From Capra hircus (Eukaryota; Chordata; Mammalia; Artiodactyla; Bovidae): 64,000 bases of DNA. How positions within the stretch are numbered: the first letter of the stretch is position 1; each line of letters opens with the position of its first letter. The notes below the pieces were generated by a model. That model was not told where the DNA came from, did no database searches, and worked only from the letters and a program-made list of their open reading frames with translations. This document shows, piece after piece, positions 48,665 through 59,572 of the stretch. The stretch spans positions 46,360,134 to 46,424,133 of the forward strand of contig NC_030831.1 of the NCBI RefSeq assembly GCF_001704415.2, read 5' to 3'. A program made the position numbers and the translations under genes.

Positions 48665-48760
48665 GAGCTGCTGCAGCTTGAGGACAGGCTGGGAAACGTG
48701 ACTCGGGGAGCAGTGCAGAATACCATCGAGAGGTTCACCTTCCCCCACAAGTACAAGAAG
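48665..48760 (+). CDS. RNF165: RNF165 coding exon 6, TRG/TIER substrate-docking segment
   Basis: This 96-nt exon encodes 32 residues: ELLQLEDRLGNVTRGAVQNT followed by IERFTFPHKYKK. The NVTRGA and NTIERFTFPHKYKK parts match the motifs called NRG and TIER in Arkadia, which are reported to be needed for binding and degrading the SMAD repressors Ski and SnoN. The acceptor is tttgtag ending at 48664; the donor is gtacgc at 48761. The leading ELLQLEDRLG run looks like a short amphipathic helix. A 6.8-kb intron full of repeats follows. Docking function in RNF165 itself is inferred from the sequence match to Arkadia. Confidence 0.95.
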
Positions 48761-49257
48761 GTACGCTGGCCGGCAGGTCAGCTTGCAGAGTTGGGAGGTG
48801 GGGGTGGGGAGCGGTCTAGTTGATCCTGGCGCAGTTTAAAATCTAGAGGAAGCTCTGCCTCCTTTCCAGGGCCTCCTCTGGCGCCTCTGCCGGTGTGCTC
48901 AGGAGGGGAGCTGGGTGCACGTGTGTGTGCGTGTGGACTTGTGAGTGGTGTGCTGGGTGGGTGTACAGGCAGATGAATGTGTGTATCTGCATGTGGGGGG
49001 CCAACGGAGCTCCAGCACTGGAGGCTAAGGTTTGCCTTAGAAAAGACTCCAAGTCCAGCCTCACCTGCGGGACAGATGGGAGGCTAAGGCTTCAGACTGT
49101 AGGTTTCCAATCCTCAGTGAGTGTCAGGCTCACCTGGACCACTTTTAAAGCCACAGAGTCACAGGCTCTACCCTAAGCCTGCAGAGGAAGACTCTCCAGG
49201 GCTATTTCTTGGGAATCTGGAGTAGGATTAGAGCCCAGGAATTGAAGTTAATTCAAT

Positions 49258-49800
49258 AAATAAAAAATTTGGAAGCAACTGAGATGTTTTTCAATAAGGA
49301 AATAGATAAACTGTGGTACATGTGTATATTCCATGATTTAAAAAAAATATTCAGTCATGAATAGATGTCATACAGAAAATATATATTAAATGCATATTAC
49401 TAAGTGAAAAAAGTTGGCTTGAAAAGGCTGCATACTGTATGATTCCAAATGTACAGCATTCTAGGAAAGGAAGACTGGACTGTAAAAAGATCCACTGTTG
49501 CCAAGGGCTCTGGGGGAGGAATAGGCAAATAAACAGGTGGGTCACAAGGGATTTGCAGTGCAGTAAAACTATTTTCTCATGCTACTGTAATGGTGGGCAC
49601 AGGACACTGCATTTGTCAAAACCCTAAGAACTCTAATGTAAACCAATGGACTTTATTAATGGTGAGGTATCACTCTCGGTTCATCAATTGTAACGAATAC
49701 ACCAAACTAATGCAAGATATCAGTCGGGCAAACTATGTGCATTTTGAGAGGGGAAGGGATGGAACAGGCTGTATTTTCTGCTTAGTTTTCATATAAACTA
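49258..49800 (+). mobile_element. Old L1 LINE 3' region
   Basis: Reads gaaatagataaactgtggta, actgtatgattccaaatgta, ggctctgggggaggaatagg and ggttcatcaattgtaacgaa, the typical order of an old mammalian L1 3' end. No frame survives. Confidence 0.65.
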
Positions 49801-50007
49801 ACACAACTTTATGAAATGAAGTCTGCTATGAAAACAAATAGATAGTTATTTAAGTTTAGAAATTAAAAGCTTGACAAACACTGAGAATCTTGGAGCTGGA
49901 AAATGCTCGTGCTGGTCAAGCTGGAGCCCGTCTTCACCTGCTCAGGAGGTCCTAGGCTGCAGTGGTTGCGAGCACTAGGTGCTGGAGTCAGTTTTAAATT
50001 TCAGTTT

Positions 50008-50372
50008 TACTACTGTCTTTGGGCTGCTATAACAAAATACTATCTGCTTGGTGGCTTGGTGGCACTTGTTTCTGATGGTTTTGGAGCCTGGGAAGTCAAG
50101 ACCAAGGCACTGGCCGACTTGATTCTTAGAGAGGGCACTCTTCCTGTCTGGCAGGTGGCTCACTTCTTGGTCTGTCCTCATGTGGCAGAAAGGAGGCTCT
50201 TGGTGTCTTTTTCTCTCATAAGGGCACCAATCCCATCATGGGGAACCCACCCTCATGAATTCATCTAGACCTAATTACCGCCCAGAGCCTCATCTCCATC
50301 ACATTGGAAGGGTGGTTAGGGCTTCAACATATGAATTTGGGGTGGAAAGAGAAACATTCAGACCATAACCAA
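50008..50372. mobile_element. Old mammalian dispersed repeat, family not assigned
   Basis: Reads gggctgctataacaaaatac, ttttggagcctgggaagtca, cctcatgtggcagaaaggag and gcttcaacatatgaatttgg, a widely dispersed mammalian sequence. I do not name the family. Confidence 0.55.
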
Positions 50373-50744
50373 TAGTTATAGCTGTGTGACTCTGGACAGC
50401 TTACTTGGCATTTCTGGCCCTTCTCTTGCCCTTTTTAATGTAAAATGGGAAAGATATATTAGTAGCTGCCATAGAGCAGCTCTGGGGATTCAATGGGACA
50501 TTGTGTATACACAGCCCAGCCCTGCCTGTACCTGCTGAGAGCTTGGGAGTGGGGAGCTGCTCTTACCTTGAGAGCAGGCTCGCTCACTCTAGGCTTGCCC
50601 AGAACCCATGGTGTCAATGTCAAAGACCATGACCTTTGACCTGTGCAGCTTCTCTTGGAGGCACTGGATTTATCCATCAGTGATCCCAACCAACATCTAT
50701 AACACACCTATTCTGTGTCAGTCATGCATAGCATGTTAATAGGG

Positions 50745-51258
50745 GACGTGACAAACATAGACAGCATATTAAAAAGCAGAGACATTACTTTGCTGACAAA
50801 TGTTTGTCTAGCCAAAGCTATGGTTTTTCCAGTAGTCATGTATGAATGTGAGAGTTGGACTATAAAGAAGACTGAGTGCCGCAGAATTGATGCTTTTAAC
50901 TGTGGTGCTGGAGAAGACTCCTGAGAGTTGCTTGGACTGCAAGGAGATCCAACCAGTCAATCCTAAAGGAAATCAATCCTGAATGTTCATTGGAAGGACT
51001 GATGCTAAAACTGAAGCTCTAATACTTTGGCTACCTGGTGCAAAGATCTGATTCATTAGAAAAGACCCTGATGCTGGGAAAGATTGAGGTGGGAGGAGAA
51101 GGGAACGAGAGAGGATGAAATGGTTGGATGGCATCCCCGACTCAATGGACATGAGTTTGAGCAAGCTCTGGGAGACGATGAAAGACAGGGAAGTCTGGCA
51201 TGCTGCAGTCCAGGGGGTCGCAAAGAGTCAGACATGACCGAGTGACTGAACAACAACA
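50745..51258 (+). mobile_element. BovB LINE 3' fragment in intron 6
   Basis: Plus-strand BovB match starting near acatagacagcatattaaaa and ending gaccgagtgactgaacaaca. It includes the region coding for the end of the reverse transcriptase, but carries indels. More diverged than the 30.2-kb copy. Confidence 0.87.
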
Positions 51259-51589
51259 AAGAGGAAATGACAGTGTTTCAGTAATTAAGGGGGCCATTGG
51301 CATGGAGAAAATGACCATTCGTTGGTGGGAGAGCTTGAATGGAGAAGAACGTGGAAGGGAGAAAGGTGTGTTCAGGAGCCCAGGAACAACTTCTACCTTC
51401 CTGACCAGGGTGGCCTCACTTACACCAGACTGCACACTTCATTTGCCATCACTTCAACAGGTTGAGAGGAGATAAGGGAAAGAACGAATGCTAAGAATGA
51501 AAAGGAAAAATGACTGAGCCAATGAGATAACGAGTTGAGCTAAGAAAGTATAAGAATAAAAGGAGAATTAGGGGAATAAAATATTTATT

Positions 51590-51705
51590 TATTTATTTTT
51601 GCTGTTTTGGTTTTGCCATACATTGACATGAATCCCCCACAGGTGTACATGAGTTCCCAACCCTGAACCCCCCCTCCCATCACCCTCCCCATATCATCAA
51701 ATATC
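51590..51705. mobile_element. Ruminant L1-like fragment
   Basis: Reads tttggttttgccatacattg, acatgaatcccccacaggtg and ttcccaaccctgaacccccc, widespread in ruminants and probably L1-derived. It sits at the edge of an A-rich tract. Confidence 0.5.
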
Positions 51706-52260
51706 AAAAATATTTTAAAATAAAGAATAAGAAGAATTAAAAATGCAAAATGATAGCATTTCAAGCCCTTTAAAATATTTTAAAAAGTTTAAAAAATTTA
51801 AACTCAGTGAAATAATATAAAACAGAAAAGGATATTTTAAAATAGTAATAATGATAAGAATAATTAAAATATAGTCTAAAAAGAAAATACAGAGAAATAA
51901 GAATTAGGAAAAGATATGAAAACAACATACAAAATTAATCTCAGTAACATCAAAGTAAAAAGGGAATGTTAATGAAAATGAGAAAGTAAGGGTAAAAGAG
52001 ATAAAATAAATATTAAATTTAGAATGCTGAAGAAAGTTACAGTTAAGATAAAAGTTTCATAGAGAATGAAAAGAGAAGACAAAAACCAGAAGACCTAAAA
52101 GATTAAAAATACAAAAGCAGAAATAGGATAAGATTTGAAAAGAGACAATAGTTTAAAGAAATATAGATTAAACATAGCAAAACAAAGTAGGAATATTAAG
52201 TTAAAATTATTAACTATAAAAAGGAAATCCTGAATAATGATGGGAGAAGACACTAGAAAA
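51706..52260. repeat. A-rich low-complexity tract
   Basis: About 550 bases dominated by A with short motifs such as aagaat, aaaat and agaaaa repeated imperfectly, with few C residues. No unit length is constant, so it is not a simple tandem repeat. No coding frame is present. Confidence 0.7.
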
Positions 52261-52717
52261 TAGTCTCCATGGTATTCTTCTATGGAACTCTCTTTTCTAA
52301 AAGGGTTGACTAAAAGAAGGCCACTCCTCCAGCAAACACAGCTGGGTTCTTAGGCAGGCAGATGATCATAACTCCATTCATAATCCAAACCCATGACAAC
52401 TGTATGAGACTATGGATGTAATTCTGATTTTCTGGATTATGGCTAAGAGTAAACTTATTGCAATGGGGCATATAGGGCACAGGGAAGCTGAGATCAGAAG
52501 GCATAGATTTTCTTGTATGTCCTAATAAGGTTATGCAATTCCCTAGACTGCTTCAGACTCCAGAACTGAGGATCAGGAACCAGACTGCGGAGACCTGGAA
52601 TTTAGGCCTGGCCCCAAGATCAGAGTCATTCTCTGGGTGGTCTTTATCTCGTGACACTTCAGGTTTTTCACTTGGCTAAATGATCTTTAAGTCTGCTTAT
52701 CCCTGGAGAAGGGAGAG

Positions 52718-53033
52718 AAGTGAAGTGAAAGTTGCTCAGTCGTGTCTGACTCTTTGCAACCCCATCGACTATACAGTCCAGGGAATTCTCCAGGCCAGAA
52801 TACTGGAGTGGGTAGCATTTCCCTTCTCCGGGAGATCTTCCCAACCCAGGGATCAAACCCAGGCCTCTCGCATTGCAGGTGGATTTTTTTACCAGCTGAG
52901 CCACCAGGGAAACCCCAGAATACCAGAGTGGATAGCCTATCCCTTCTCCAGGGGTTCTTCTCGACCCAGGAATCGAACCAGGGTCTCCTGCACTGCAGGT
53001 GGATTCTTTACCAGTTGAGCTACCAGGGAAGGA
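52718..53033 (-). mobile_element. Bov-tA SINE with an internal tandem duplication
   Basis: A standard element runs to about 52916 (ctgagccaccagggaaaccc). The part from ccagaatac onward is then repeated once at 52916-53033, ending gttgagctaccagggaag. The two copies of about 118 bases differ at many positions, so the duplication is not recent. Confidence 0.83.
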
Positions 53034-53194
53034 GCTAGTTTTATTCCCATGGGTGTTATCAGATGTTTTACTGTTTGACATGGAGATGGGGACAAGAAAG
53101 TGGGCTGACTTCATTCACTGATTAGATTTCTTCCTCCCCAGAATATTTTTTTTTAATTTAAGCACCAGTGATATGCCTTGTACTTGACAAAGTG

Positions 53195-53731
53195 TTCAGT
53201 TCAGTTCAGTTGCTCAGTCATGTCCGACTCTTTGCGTCCCCATGAATTGCAGCACGCCAGGCCTCCCTGTCCATCACCAACTCCCGGAGTTCACTCAGAC
53301 TCACATCCATTGAGTCTGTGATGCCATCCAGCCATCTCGTCCTCTGTCGCCCCCTTATCCTCCTGCCCCCAATCCCTCCCAGCATCAGAGTCTTTTCCAA
53401 CGAGTCAACTCTTTGCATGAAGTGGCCAAACTACTGGAGTTTCAGCTTTAGCATCATTCCTTTCAAAGAAATCCCAGGGCTGATCTCCTTCAGAATGGAC
53501 TGGTTGGATCTCCTTGCAGTCCAAGGGACTCTCAAGAGTCTTCTCCAACACCACAGTTCAAAAGCATCAATTCTTCGGTGCTCAGCCTTCTTCACAGTCC
53601 AACTCTCACATCCATACATGACTACTGGAAAAACCATAGCCTTGACTAGACGGACCTTAGTCGGCAAAGTAATGTCTCTGCTTTTGAATATGCTGTCTAG
53701 GTTGGTCATAACTTTTCTTCCAAGGAGTAAA
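53195..53731 (-). mobile_element. BovB LINE 3' fragment, younger of an adjacent pair
   Basis: The plus strand begins with ttcagttcagttgctcagtc and follows the 30.2-kb BovB closely up to cttccaaggagtaa at 53730. It keeps ccat at the place where the 30.2-kb copy has lost four bases, so it serves as the internal reference for that frameshift. Confidence 0.88.
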
Positions 53732-53776
53732 TGTGCACTGAACCTAAAGAAGGATGAGCCATGGTCCAATAGTAGT

Positions 53777-54482
53777 AGTTGTTGTTGTGCAGTCCCTAAG
53801 TCATGTCTGGCTCTTTCCAGCTCCATGGACTGCAGCATGCCAAGCTTCCCTGTCCTTCACTATCTCCCAGAGCTTGCTTAAATTCATGTCCATTGAGTCG
53901 GTGATGTTATCTAACCATCTCATCCTCTGTCACCCTCTTCTCCTTTTGCCTTCACTCTTTCCCAGAATCAGGGTCTTTTCCAATGAGCCAGTTCTTCGCA
54001 TCTGGTGGCCAAAGTATTGGAGCTTCAGCTTCAACATCAGTTCTTCCAATGACTATTCAGGGTTGATTTCCTTTAGGATCGACTGGTTTGATCTCCTTGC
54101 TGTCCAAGCAACTCTGAAGAGTCTTCTCCAACACCACAGTTCAAAAGCATCAATTCTTCAGCACTCAGTCTTCTTTATGGTCCAGCTCTCACATCCATAC
54201 ATGGGTACTGGAAAAACCACAATTTTGACTATATGCACCTTTGTCGGCAAAGTGATATCTCTGCTTTTTAGTACACTAAGTTTGTCATAGCTTTTCTTCC
54301 AAGGAGCAAGCATCTTTTAATTTCATGGCTATAGCCACTGTCCACAGTGGTTTTGGAGCCCAAGAAAATAAAATCTGTCACTGCTTCCAATTTTTCCTCT
54401 TATATTTGCTATAAAGTGATGGGCCTGGATGCCATGATCTTAGTTTTTTGAATGCTGAGTTTCAAGGCAGCTTTTTCAAATA
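53777..54482 (-). mobile_element. BovB LINE fragment, older of an adjacent pair
   Basis: Same orientation as the copy 45 bases before it and covering the same region plus about 200 bases more, but with many more substitutions (for example tgttatctaaccatctcatc). It ends near tttttcaaatacttagc. Confidence 0.85.
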
Positions 54483-55174
54483 CTTAGCATAGAATTTAAA
54501 ACAAGACAATTAAAGTTAACAAGTATAAACAGAGTGCCTATATGCTGGCTAATGTGATATTGAAACTAGTGCTTAACTTATCCTTTTTTCTAATTAATAG
54601 CTTTTAAAAATTGAAGTATGGTTGATTTACAATGTTGTGTTAGTTTCTGGTGCACAGTGGAACTAGTACCTATTTTAAAGGAACTTTCTGGGTAGGCAGA
54701 GAGATCCAACAACATAAAATAAGCATGGTATGAAAATTAAGAAGTAAAGCCCAGTTTGCCTTCATCTAGTAATGAATGAATAACTGAATAGACATTAGCT
54801 GAGGGAAGGAGAGGAAGGAAGGGAGAAAGTGGAGGGAGAAATGTGGAGGCAAGGATCTAGGTTGGAGAGAATGTACGGAGGAGTGGACAGTGTGAGGGGA
54901 CCAGAAAGGGGGCAGCTGTTTATGCACAAGCCATAGATTTGCCAAGGGTGATTCATTAGGCACCCAATTCCGTTCCAGACTCTATGCCCTTAGGACTGCA
55001 TTAAGCTTATACCCTGGACAAAAGTTGCCTGGAACAACAAGAATAAGATTCGTTTGGTTTCTTCCACATTCTGTATTCTGTACCAAGGAGAGGGTGTGGG
55101 GAGGAGGCAGGGAGAAGAGTCTGGGAAGCACACAGAAGTCTAGGTGTTAAAAAACGACACAAAACAAAACAAAG

Positions 55175-55448
55175 CCTGCTGCTGCTGCTGCTGCTAAGTC
55201 GCTTCAGTTGTGTCCGGCTCTGTGCGACCCCACAGATGGCAGCCCTCCAGGCTCCTCCATCCCTGGGATTCTCCAGAGATGGATACTGGAATGGGTTGCC
55301 ATTTCCTTCCCTAATGCATGCATGCATGCTAAGCCGCTTCAGTCGTGTCCGACTCTGTGCGACCCCATGGACAGCAGCCCGCCAGGCTCCTCTGTCCACA
55401 GGATTCTCCAGGCAAGAATACTGGAGTGGATTGCCATGTCTTTCTCCG
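55175..55448 (-). mobile_element. Bov-A2 dimeric SINE with clear target duplication
   Basis: (CTG)n tail and two Bov-A units, joined here by the variant linker aatgcatgcatgcatgctaa. The direct repeat AAAACAAAG at 55166-55174 and 55449-55457 is a good target-site duplication. It lies about 160 bases upstream of exon 7. Confidence 0.88.
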
Positions 55449-55606
55449 AAAACAAAGTCTAGGTGTTATTTAAGAACTTCAAAAGTGACCGACACACAGG
55501 GAAAGGAGGCTGAAAGGCAGAGGGGGAAGTGCTGTGGATGAAAGGCAATAGCCACCACCACGTGAGTCGGCTTCAGGTAACAGATGCTCTCCTCTGCTTC
55601 TCGCAG

Positions 55607-55713
55607 CGAAGACCCCAGGATGGGAAGGGCAAGAAGGAGGAGGGGGAGGAGTCAGACACCGATGAGAAATGCACGATCTGCCTGTCCCTGCTGGAAGATG
55701 GAGAAGATGTGAG
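55607..55713 (+). CDS. RNF165: RNF165 coding exon 7, acidic linker and first half of RING-H2
   Basis: The frame begins RRPQDGKGKKEEGEESDTDE, a charged linker, then KCTICLSLLEDGEDV, and ends with two bases of an Arg codon. The first two zinc ligands of the RING are Cys codons at 55670-55672 and 55679-55681. The acceptor is cttctcgcag ending at 55606. The donor, ag/gtgggg at 55714, departs from the best consensus but is the only one that joins exon 8 in frame. The zinc-binding domain is therefore split by intron 7. In Ark2C the RING is known to recruit E2-ubiquitin and also to bind a free ubiquitin that boosts transfer. Confidence 0.96.
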
Positions 55714-56182
55714 GTGGGGGCGCGGCTCCTTGGGTCTCCCGTCCTCCTTCCTGGGGCTGATCCAGTCCTCTGCCGTGTGTCGGGGTGGGGGGAGTGTTTG
55801 CTCACATGCGTGAGTGTGCGAGAGTGGGCAGTGTGCTCCGTGGTGGTCCTTGGAAGGTGGAGTGTGGAACATTCTGGATGTGTAGTGCCCATTGTGTGGA
55901 CACCCAGACACCAAGCTAAGAGAGCAGAGGGCCATTTGGCCTGGATGGATCTCAGATTAAGTCCTGGCTTCGAGTTGGAGGGCCAGGAGGAGGGGGGTCT
56001 TGGGACTCTCCTTCCTGTCATGCATTCCCATCCCAGCCACAAGCTCACTCCATGGCAGGGCCCCCAAGACCCTTTGGGTGTGAGTCTCCTGGTCCCCCAA
56101 GTAGTTGGTTTCCCTCAGCTCCTGGCTCAGTGCAGGACCCTTCCCCTTGACCATTGCCCCCACTTACCCTTCCCTCTTCCAG
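55714..56182 (+). other. RNF165 intron 7, splits the RING domain
   Basis: A 469-bp intron with donor gtgggg and acceptor ctcttccag. It lies between the second and third zinc ligands of the RING. No repeats or conserved motifs are evident in it. Confidence 0.9.
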
Positions 56183-56300
56183 GCGCCTCCCCTGTATGCA
56201 TCTCTTTCATCAACTGTGTGTGGACCAGTGGCTCGCCATGAGCAAGAAATGCCCCATCTGCCGAGTGGACATTGAGACACAACTGGGAGCCGACAGCTGA
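56183..56300 (+). CDS. RNF165: RNF165 coding exon 8, second half of RING-H2 and stop codon
   Basis: After completing a split Arg codon the exon reads [20 protein letters not shown], then [18 protein letters not shown] and a TGA stop at 56298-56300. The remaining RING-H2 ligands are Cys 56193, His 56199, His 56208, Cys 56217, Cys 56250 and Cys 56259 (first base of each codon). With exon 7 this gives the spacing C-x2-C-x14-C-x-H-x2-H-x2-C-x10-C-x2-C, a complete RING-H2. The Trp in VDQWL lies where RING ligases contact the E2. The domain sits at the extreme C-terminus, as in Arkadia. The acceptor is ctcttccag ending at 56182. All eight ligands are intact, so the ligase should be active. Confidence 0.97.
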
Positions 56301-56679
56301 GGGAGGAATCAGCCAGTGGACACCCCATTTTCCTTCACCAGGTCCCCCCACGGCCATAGCCCTTGCAGCCAAACTTTGCCTTCTGAGCCATTTGATGTAG
56401 AGGAAAAGCCTGCAAGCACATTTTTGTGGAAAGAGGAGTTGGTGGTAATCCGTATCCGAGGAAAGGAGGTGGTGGGGGGAGGCCCGCCCATGCAGAGTGG
56501 TGACTGCCCCGTCCCTCCGTCCGTCCATCCGTCATCCGTCCACCTGCTGCGCGGGAGGGAGGGAGCTGGCGTTGCCCGGAACAGGGGTGGGAAGGGGGGG
56601 CCACGCTGCTGAGAGTCTAGAGGCGGTCTTGCAGGTCCCAGCTGACAGCCCGGCCCCTCGATCCTGTCCTTCAAAGGAT

Positions 56680-56687
56680 TGTATATA
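56680..56687 (+). promoter_or_regulatory. Pumilio-type motif in the 3' UTR
   Basis: TGTATATA fits the Pumilio consensus UGUANAUA and sits about 380 bases after the stop codon. Pumilio proteins often repress neuronal mRNAs, which would suit this gene, but an eight-base match is expected by chance at some rate in 6 kb. Confidence 0.35.
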
Positions 56688-57659
56688 TACCTCTCGACCA
56701 CGTAGAAACCATGTAGGGGTCTCTAGCTATTTCTGTGGATGGCAGCCAGAGCATGTTAGCTTCAGAAAAAAAATGTCCTGTGTGGTGCTCCAGTCATCTG
56801 TGGTGGACATGTCGCTGTTACCGAATCCGCACCAAATATTTCTCATTGAGTTTCTTGTTTTGGTGCCTGACTGAACCAACCAACGACAGCCCAAAATCTT
56901 CCCGTCTTTACGAGAGAAAAGGAAAAAAAAAAAAAACGAATCAAAGGTGAAAAAAAAAAGAGCCAAATTCTGTTTACGGTGAAAAAGGATGATTTTTTTT
57001 TTTTCACCCAGGTTGGGAGGCGGGAGGGGGTCCTGGTTTTGTTTTTGTCTTTTTTCTTGGCTTTTATTTTTCTCATGTTTACAAGCGCACGGAGCGAGCA
57101 TGGAGGGGGCATGTGAGAAGGCAGTGGGGACTGGAGACGGAGCAGATGGGGGCCTTAGATGGGCCTCTCAGGGGCTCAGCCAGGCTTGGGAAGGCAGCGT
57201 TTGAGTGGGTGGAAGGCATAAATCTGTCCTGAAGGAGGGCTCCCCACTTCCAGAGCCCATCTACTTAGCTCCAGCCATCCCCCACCCCCTCCCAGTCCCA
57301 CACTGAACCAGGAGGGCTTCAGTTAGAGCTGCCCCAGGCTGCTCGGAGCCAGGATAGCCCTGCTCACGCCAGCTTCTTCCTTTGGCTGTGCTCAGACCCC
57401 GCCACAAAGAGGCAATGCGGCCACTGCCTCCCTAATGCAAAGAATTAATCAGATGTTAAAGGTCAAGTAGCACAGGTGACGGACACTTAGTTTTGGCCAA
57501 AGTGCTCTCAGCTAGCATGTGCAGGCTGAGGTCAAACGTGTGGACCTTGAGGAGGATCTTGAGCTTCTATCACGGATGTCTTGAATCCTGATCGAGTCCC
57601 TCAAAGAGGACCCTGGCCCTGACACCACCTTGATGGGTTTGGGAGGCCCTTGTCTCTAG

Positions 57660-57800
57660 CCCTTTCTCTGACTCTTTGATAACCTTGGGCAAGTCTCTTT
57701 CTTTTTCTGTGCCTCAGTTTCCTTCTTACAGTGGGGAGAAGCAACAGTGTATGTGTTTCCACTTCCTCTACCTCACCGAGGTGTTGCGAGGAGTACGGCT
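57660..57800. mobile_element. MIR SINE inside the RNF165 3' UTR
   Basis: Reads taaccttgggcaagtctctt, gtgcctcagtttccttctta and ctacctcaccgaggtgttgc, a MIR core. Being older than the eutherian radiation it fits an ancient UTR that has since resisted younger insertions. Confidence 0.65.
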
Positions 57801-59345
57801 ATCTGCCCGACGACTTCTGTGCTCTCTCCTGGGAACCTCCTTGGGATTGAGGGATGGGGTGGTGGGAGACAAGACCTGGAAGTTCCAAGTGACGTCATAC
57901 CTGGACTGTAAGCTCCCCGAGGCCAAGATGTTTCCTCCCTGGCTGCTGTCTTTCTGAACTGCTCCACATTTTTTTTTTCTTTCTGAATTTCAAAGGGAGC
58001 AGAGAGAAAGGAGGACAGAAGAATGGAGATGGGAGAGTCTACCAACTTCCAATCCCAAGCCAACTTTCTTTGTCCATATGTGGAAAATACCAGCTCAGCT
58101 GGAATTCTGCTCCCTTCCTCTGCCCCTGCCTCTGGCTCCTTCTCTCCCTCTTGGGTACTGCCCTTCAAGCCTCCCCCTCCCTTTACTTACCCTATGTCCC
58201 AGTCTCAATGGCTTTATATCAGTGAGATAGGACTAAGGGGGACAGATATTTATCACATATATGAAGATCATCCTTCAGGTTAAGAAAATTTGAGCCTGCA
58301 TTGTTGCTGCAAAGGGTAGAACCAGGATCAATGAGTGAAAATGATGGGGAGGCTTGAGATAGAACTTTCTGGCACATGTGGAGGTGTCAGGCAGAGGGGC
58401 GCAGCTCTGGACACCTGCGGGCAGAGAGCAGGGGTCATGGCTTCTGGCAGGAGGAATCCTCGAGGCCGTCTATCCTGAGTGCTGCCAGTGCAGATGCTGG
58501 GAGAGACAGCAGCCAGGGAGGCAACATCCTGGCCTCGGGGAGCTTACAGCCCGGGTGAGGAGCCAGGTGATAGTGCAGGGTGACTAGTCGGATTCAAGGT
58601 TAATGGCCTGGGCATGATCCCGTCCCATTCAGTGGTTCCAGTGTGTGAACCTGGTCTCCAGGGCCAGTGACTGGAGAGCCCACGAGTGGGAAAGAACTTG
58701 TCAGGATTTGGGGCAGAGCTAGTTACTAGTAGCCCCAGGAAGTTGGGAACTTCGTCCCCTACCCTGCTTTGACCTGAGATGGGTGGGGCGGCCCAGGGAA
58801 GGTCACTGCCCATTTACTTAATCTTTGTTCTTCTCTCCGAGGCTGGTTTGAAAGGCCAGCAGGTGGGGCGCTGGTGGTGAGCTGGTGTCTGGCTTCTGTC
58901 CAGGCTCTTCACTGACTACGTGGCAGCTCTAGAACCTGCCCTCTGCTCCCTGGGCCTCAGCTTCCTCAGCTGCCCACAAGGAGCTCGCGTTGGATGCTTG
59001 CTAAATTTCCTTCCAACGCTCATATTCTCTGATCCTCCCTAACATCAACACACTTTTTCAAGTTGGGAGAGCTGTGTGCCCATCAAGCTGTTGACAACGA
59101 TTTTCCCCCGGGGCACCAACATCTGTATCACAGGCTGAGAGTGGGACAGGTCCCCTTCTCCCCCCACTTCTCTGCAGACTCCCTGCAGGCCCCCAGGCTA
59201 ACATGAGGCACTAACTGGGGGTGAGGACCACCCAGAGGGAAAAGTCAGTGCTGGTTTTGGGGGTAGATCCTAGAGCCCACCCCCATGCCCATCTCTCTGG
59301 GGCTCTCCTACCCTGCAGATGGGCACCTCCCAGACCCGCCGGGGG

Positions 59346-59375
59346 CGTGAGAAGTGTGAGAAGTGTGAGAAGTGA
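59346..59375. repeat. Short tandem repeat in the 3' UTR
   Basis: Three copies of a unit close to gtgagaagt in a row, just upstream of the CpG-rich block. Confidence 0.8.
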
Positions 59376-59572
59376 GGAAAGGGAGTCTGCGTGTCTCCTT
59401 CCTCGAAGCCCCCTCCCGCTGCCCTCCCCATCGCCCAGGAGCCTGGGAAGACTGGAGAAGAGGCAGGTTTGGGCCTCAGAATCTCACACCCACCACCTCC
59501 GGGAGGGGAGACCCCCGGTCGTCCTCCTTCTGCTCAACTCAAGGGAATCAGACCCTTCCTTGACCGAGTCGC

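Larger units (their letters stand above)
48761..55606 (+). other. RNF165 intron 6, repeat-filled
   Basis: The 6.8-kb intron is the largest internal one and is mostly transposon-derived: an old L1 end (49258-49800), an old unassigned repeat (50008-50372), three BovB fragments, an A-rich tract (51700-52260), a Bov-tA with internal duplication (52718-53033) and a Bov-A2 dimer (55175-55448). The donor is gtacgc and the acceptor cttctcgcag. Confidence 0.85.

Noticed and set aside
57768..57775. CTACCTCA, an 8-base match to the let-7 seed
   Set aside because: It falls within the MIR core (the common ctacctca segment), so the match is likely inherited from the repeat and needs no selection as a microRNA site.
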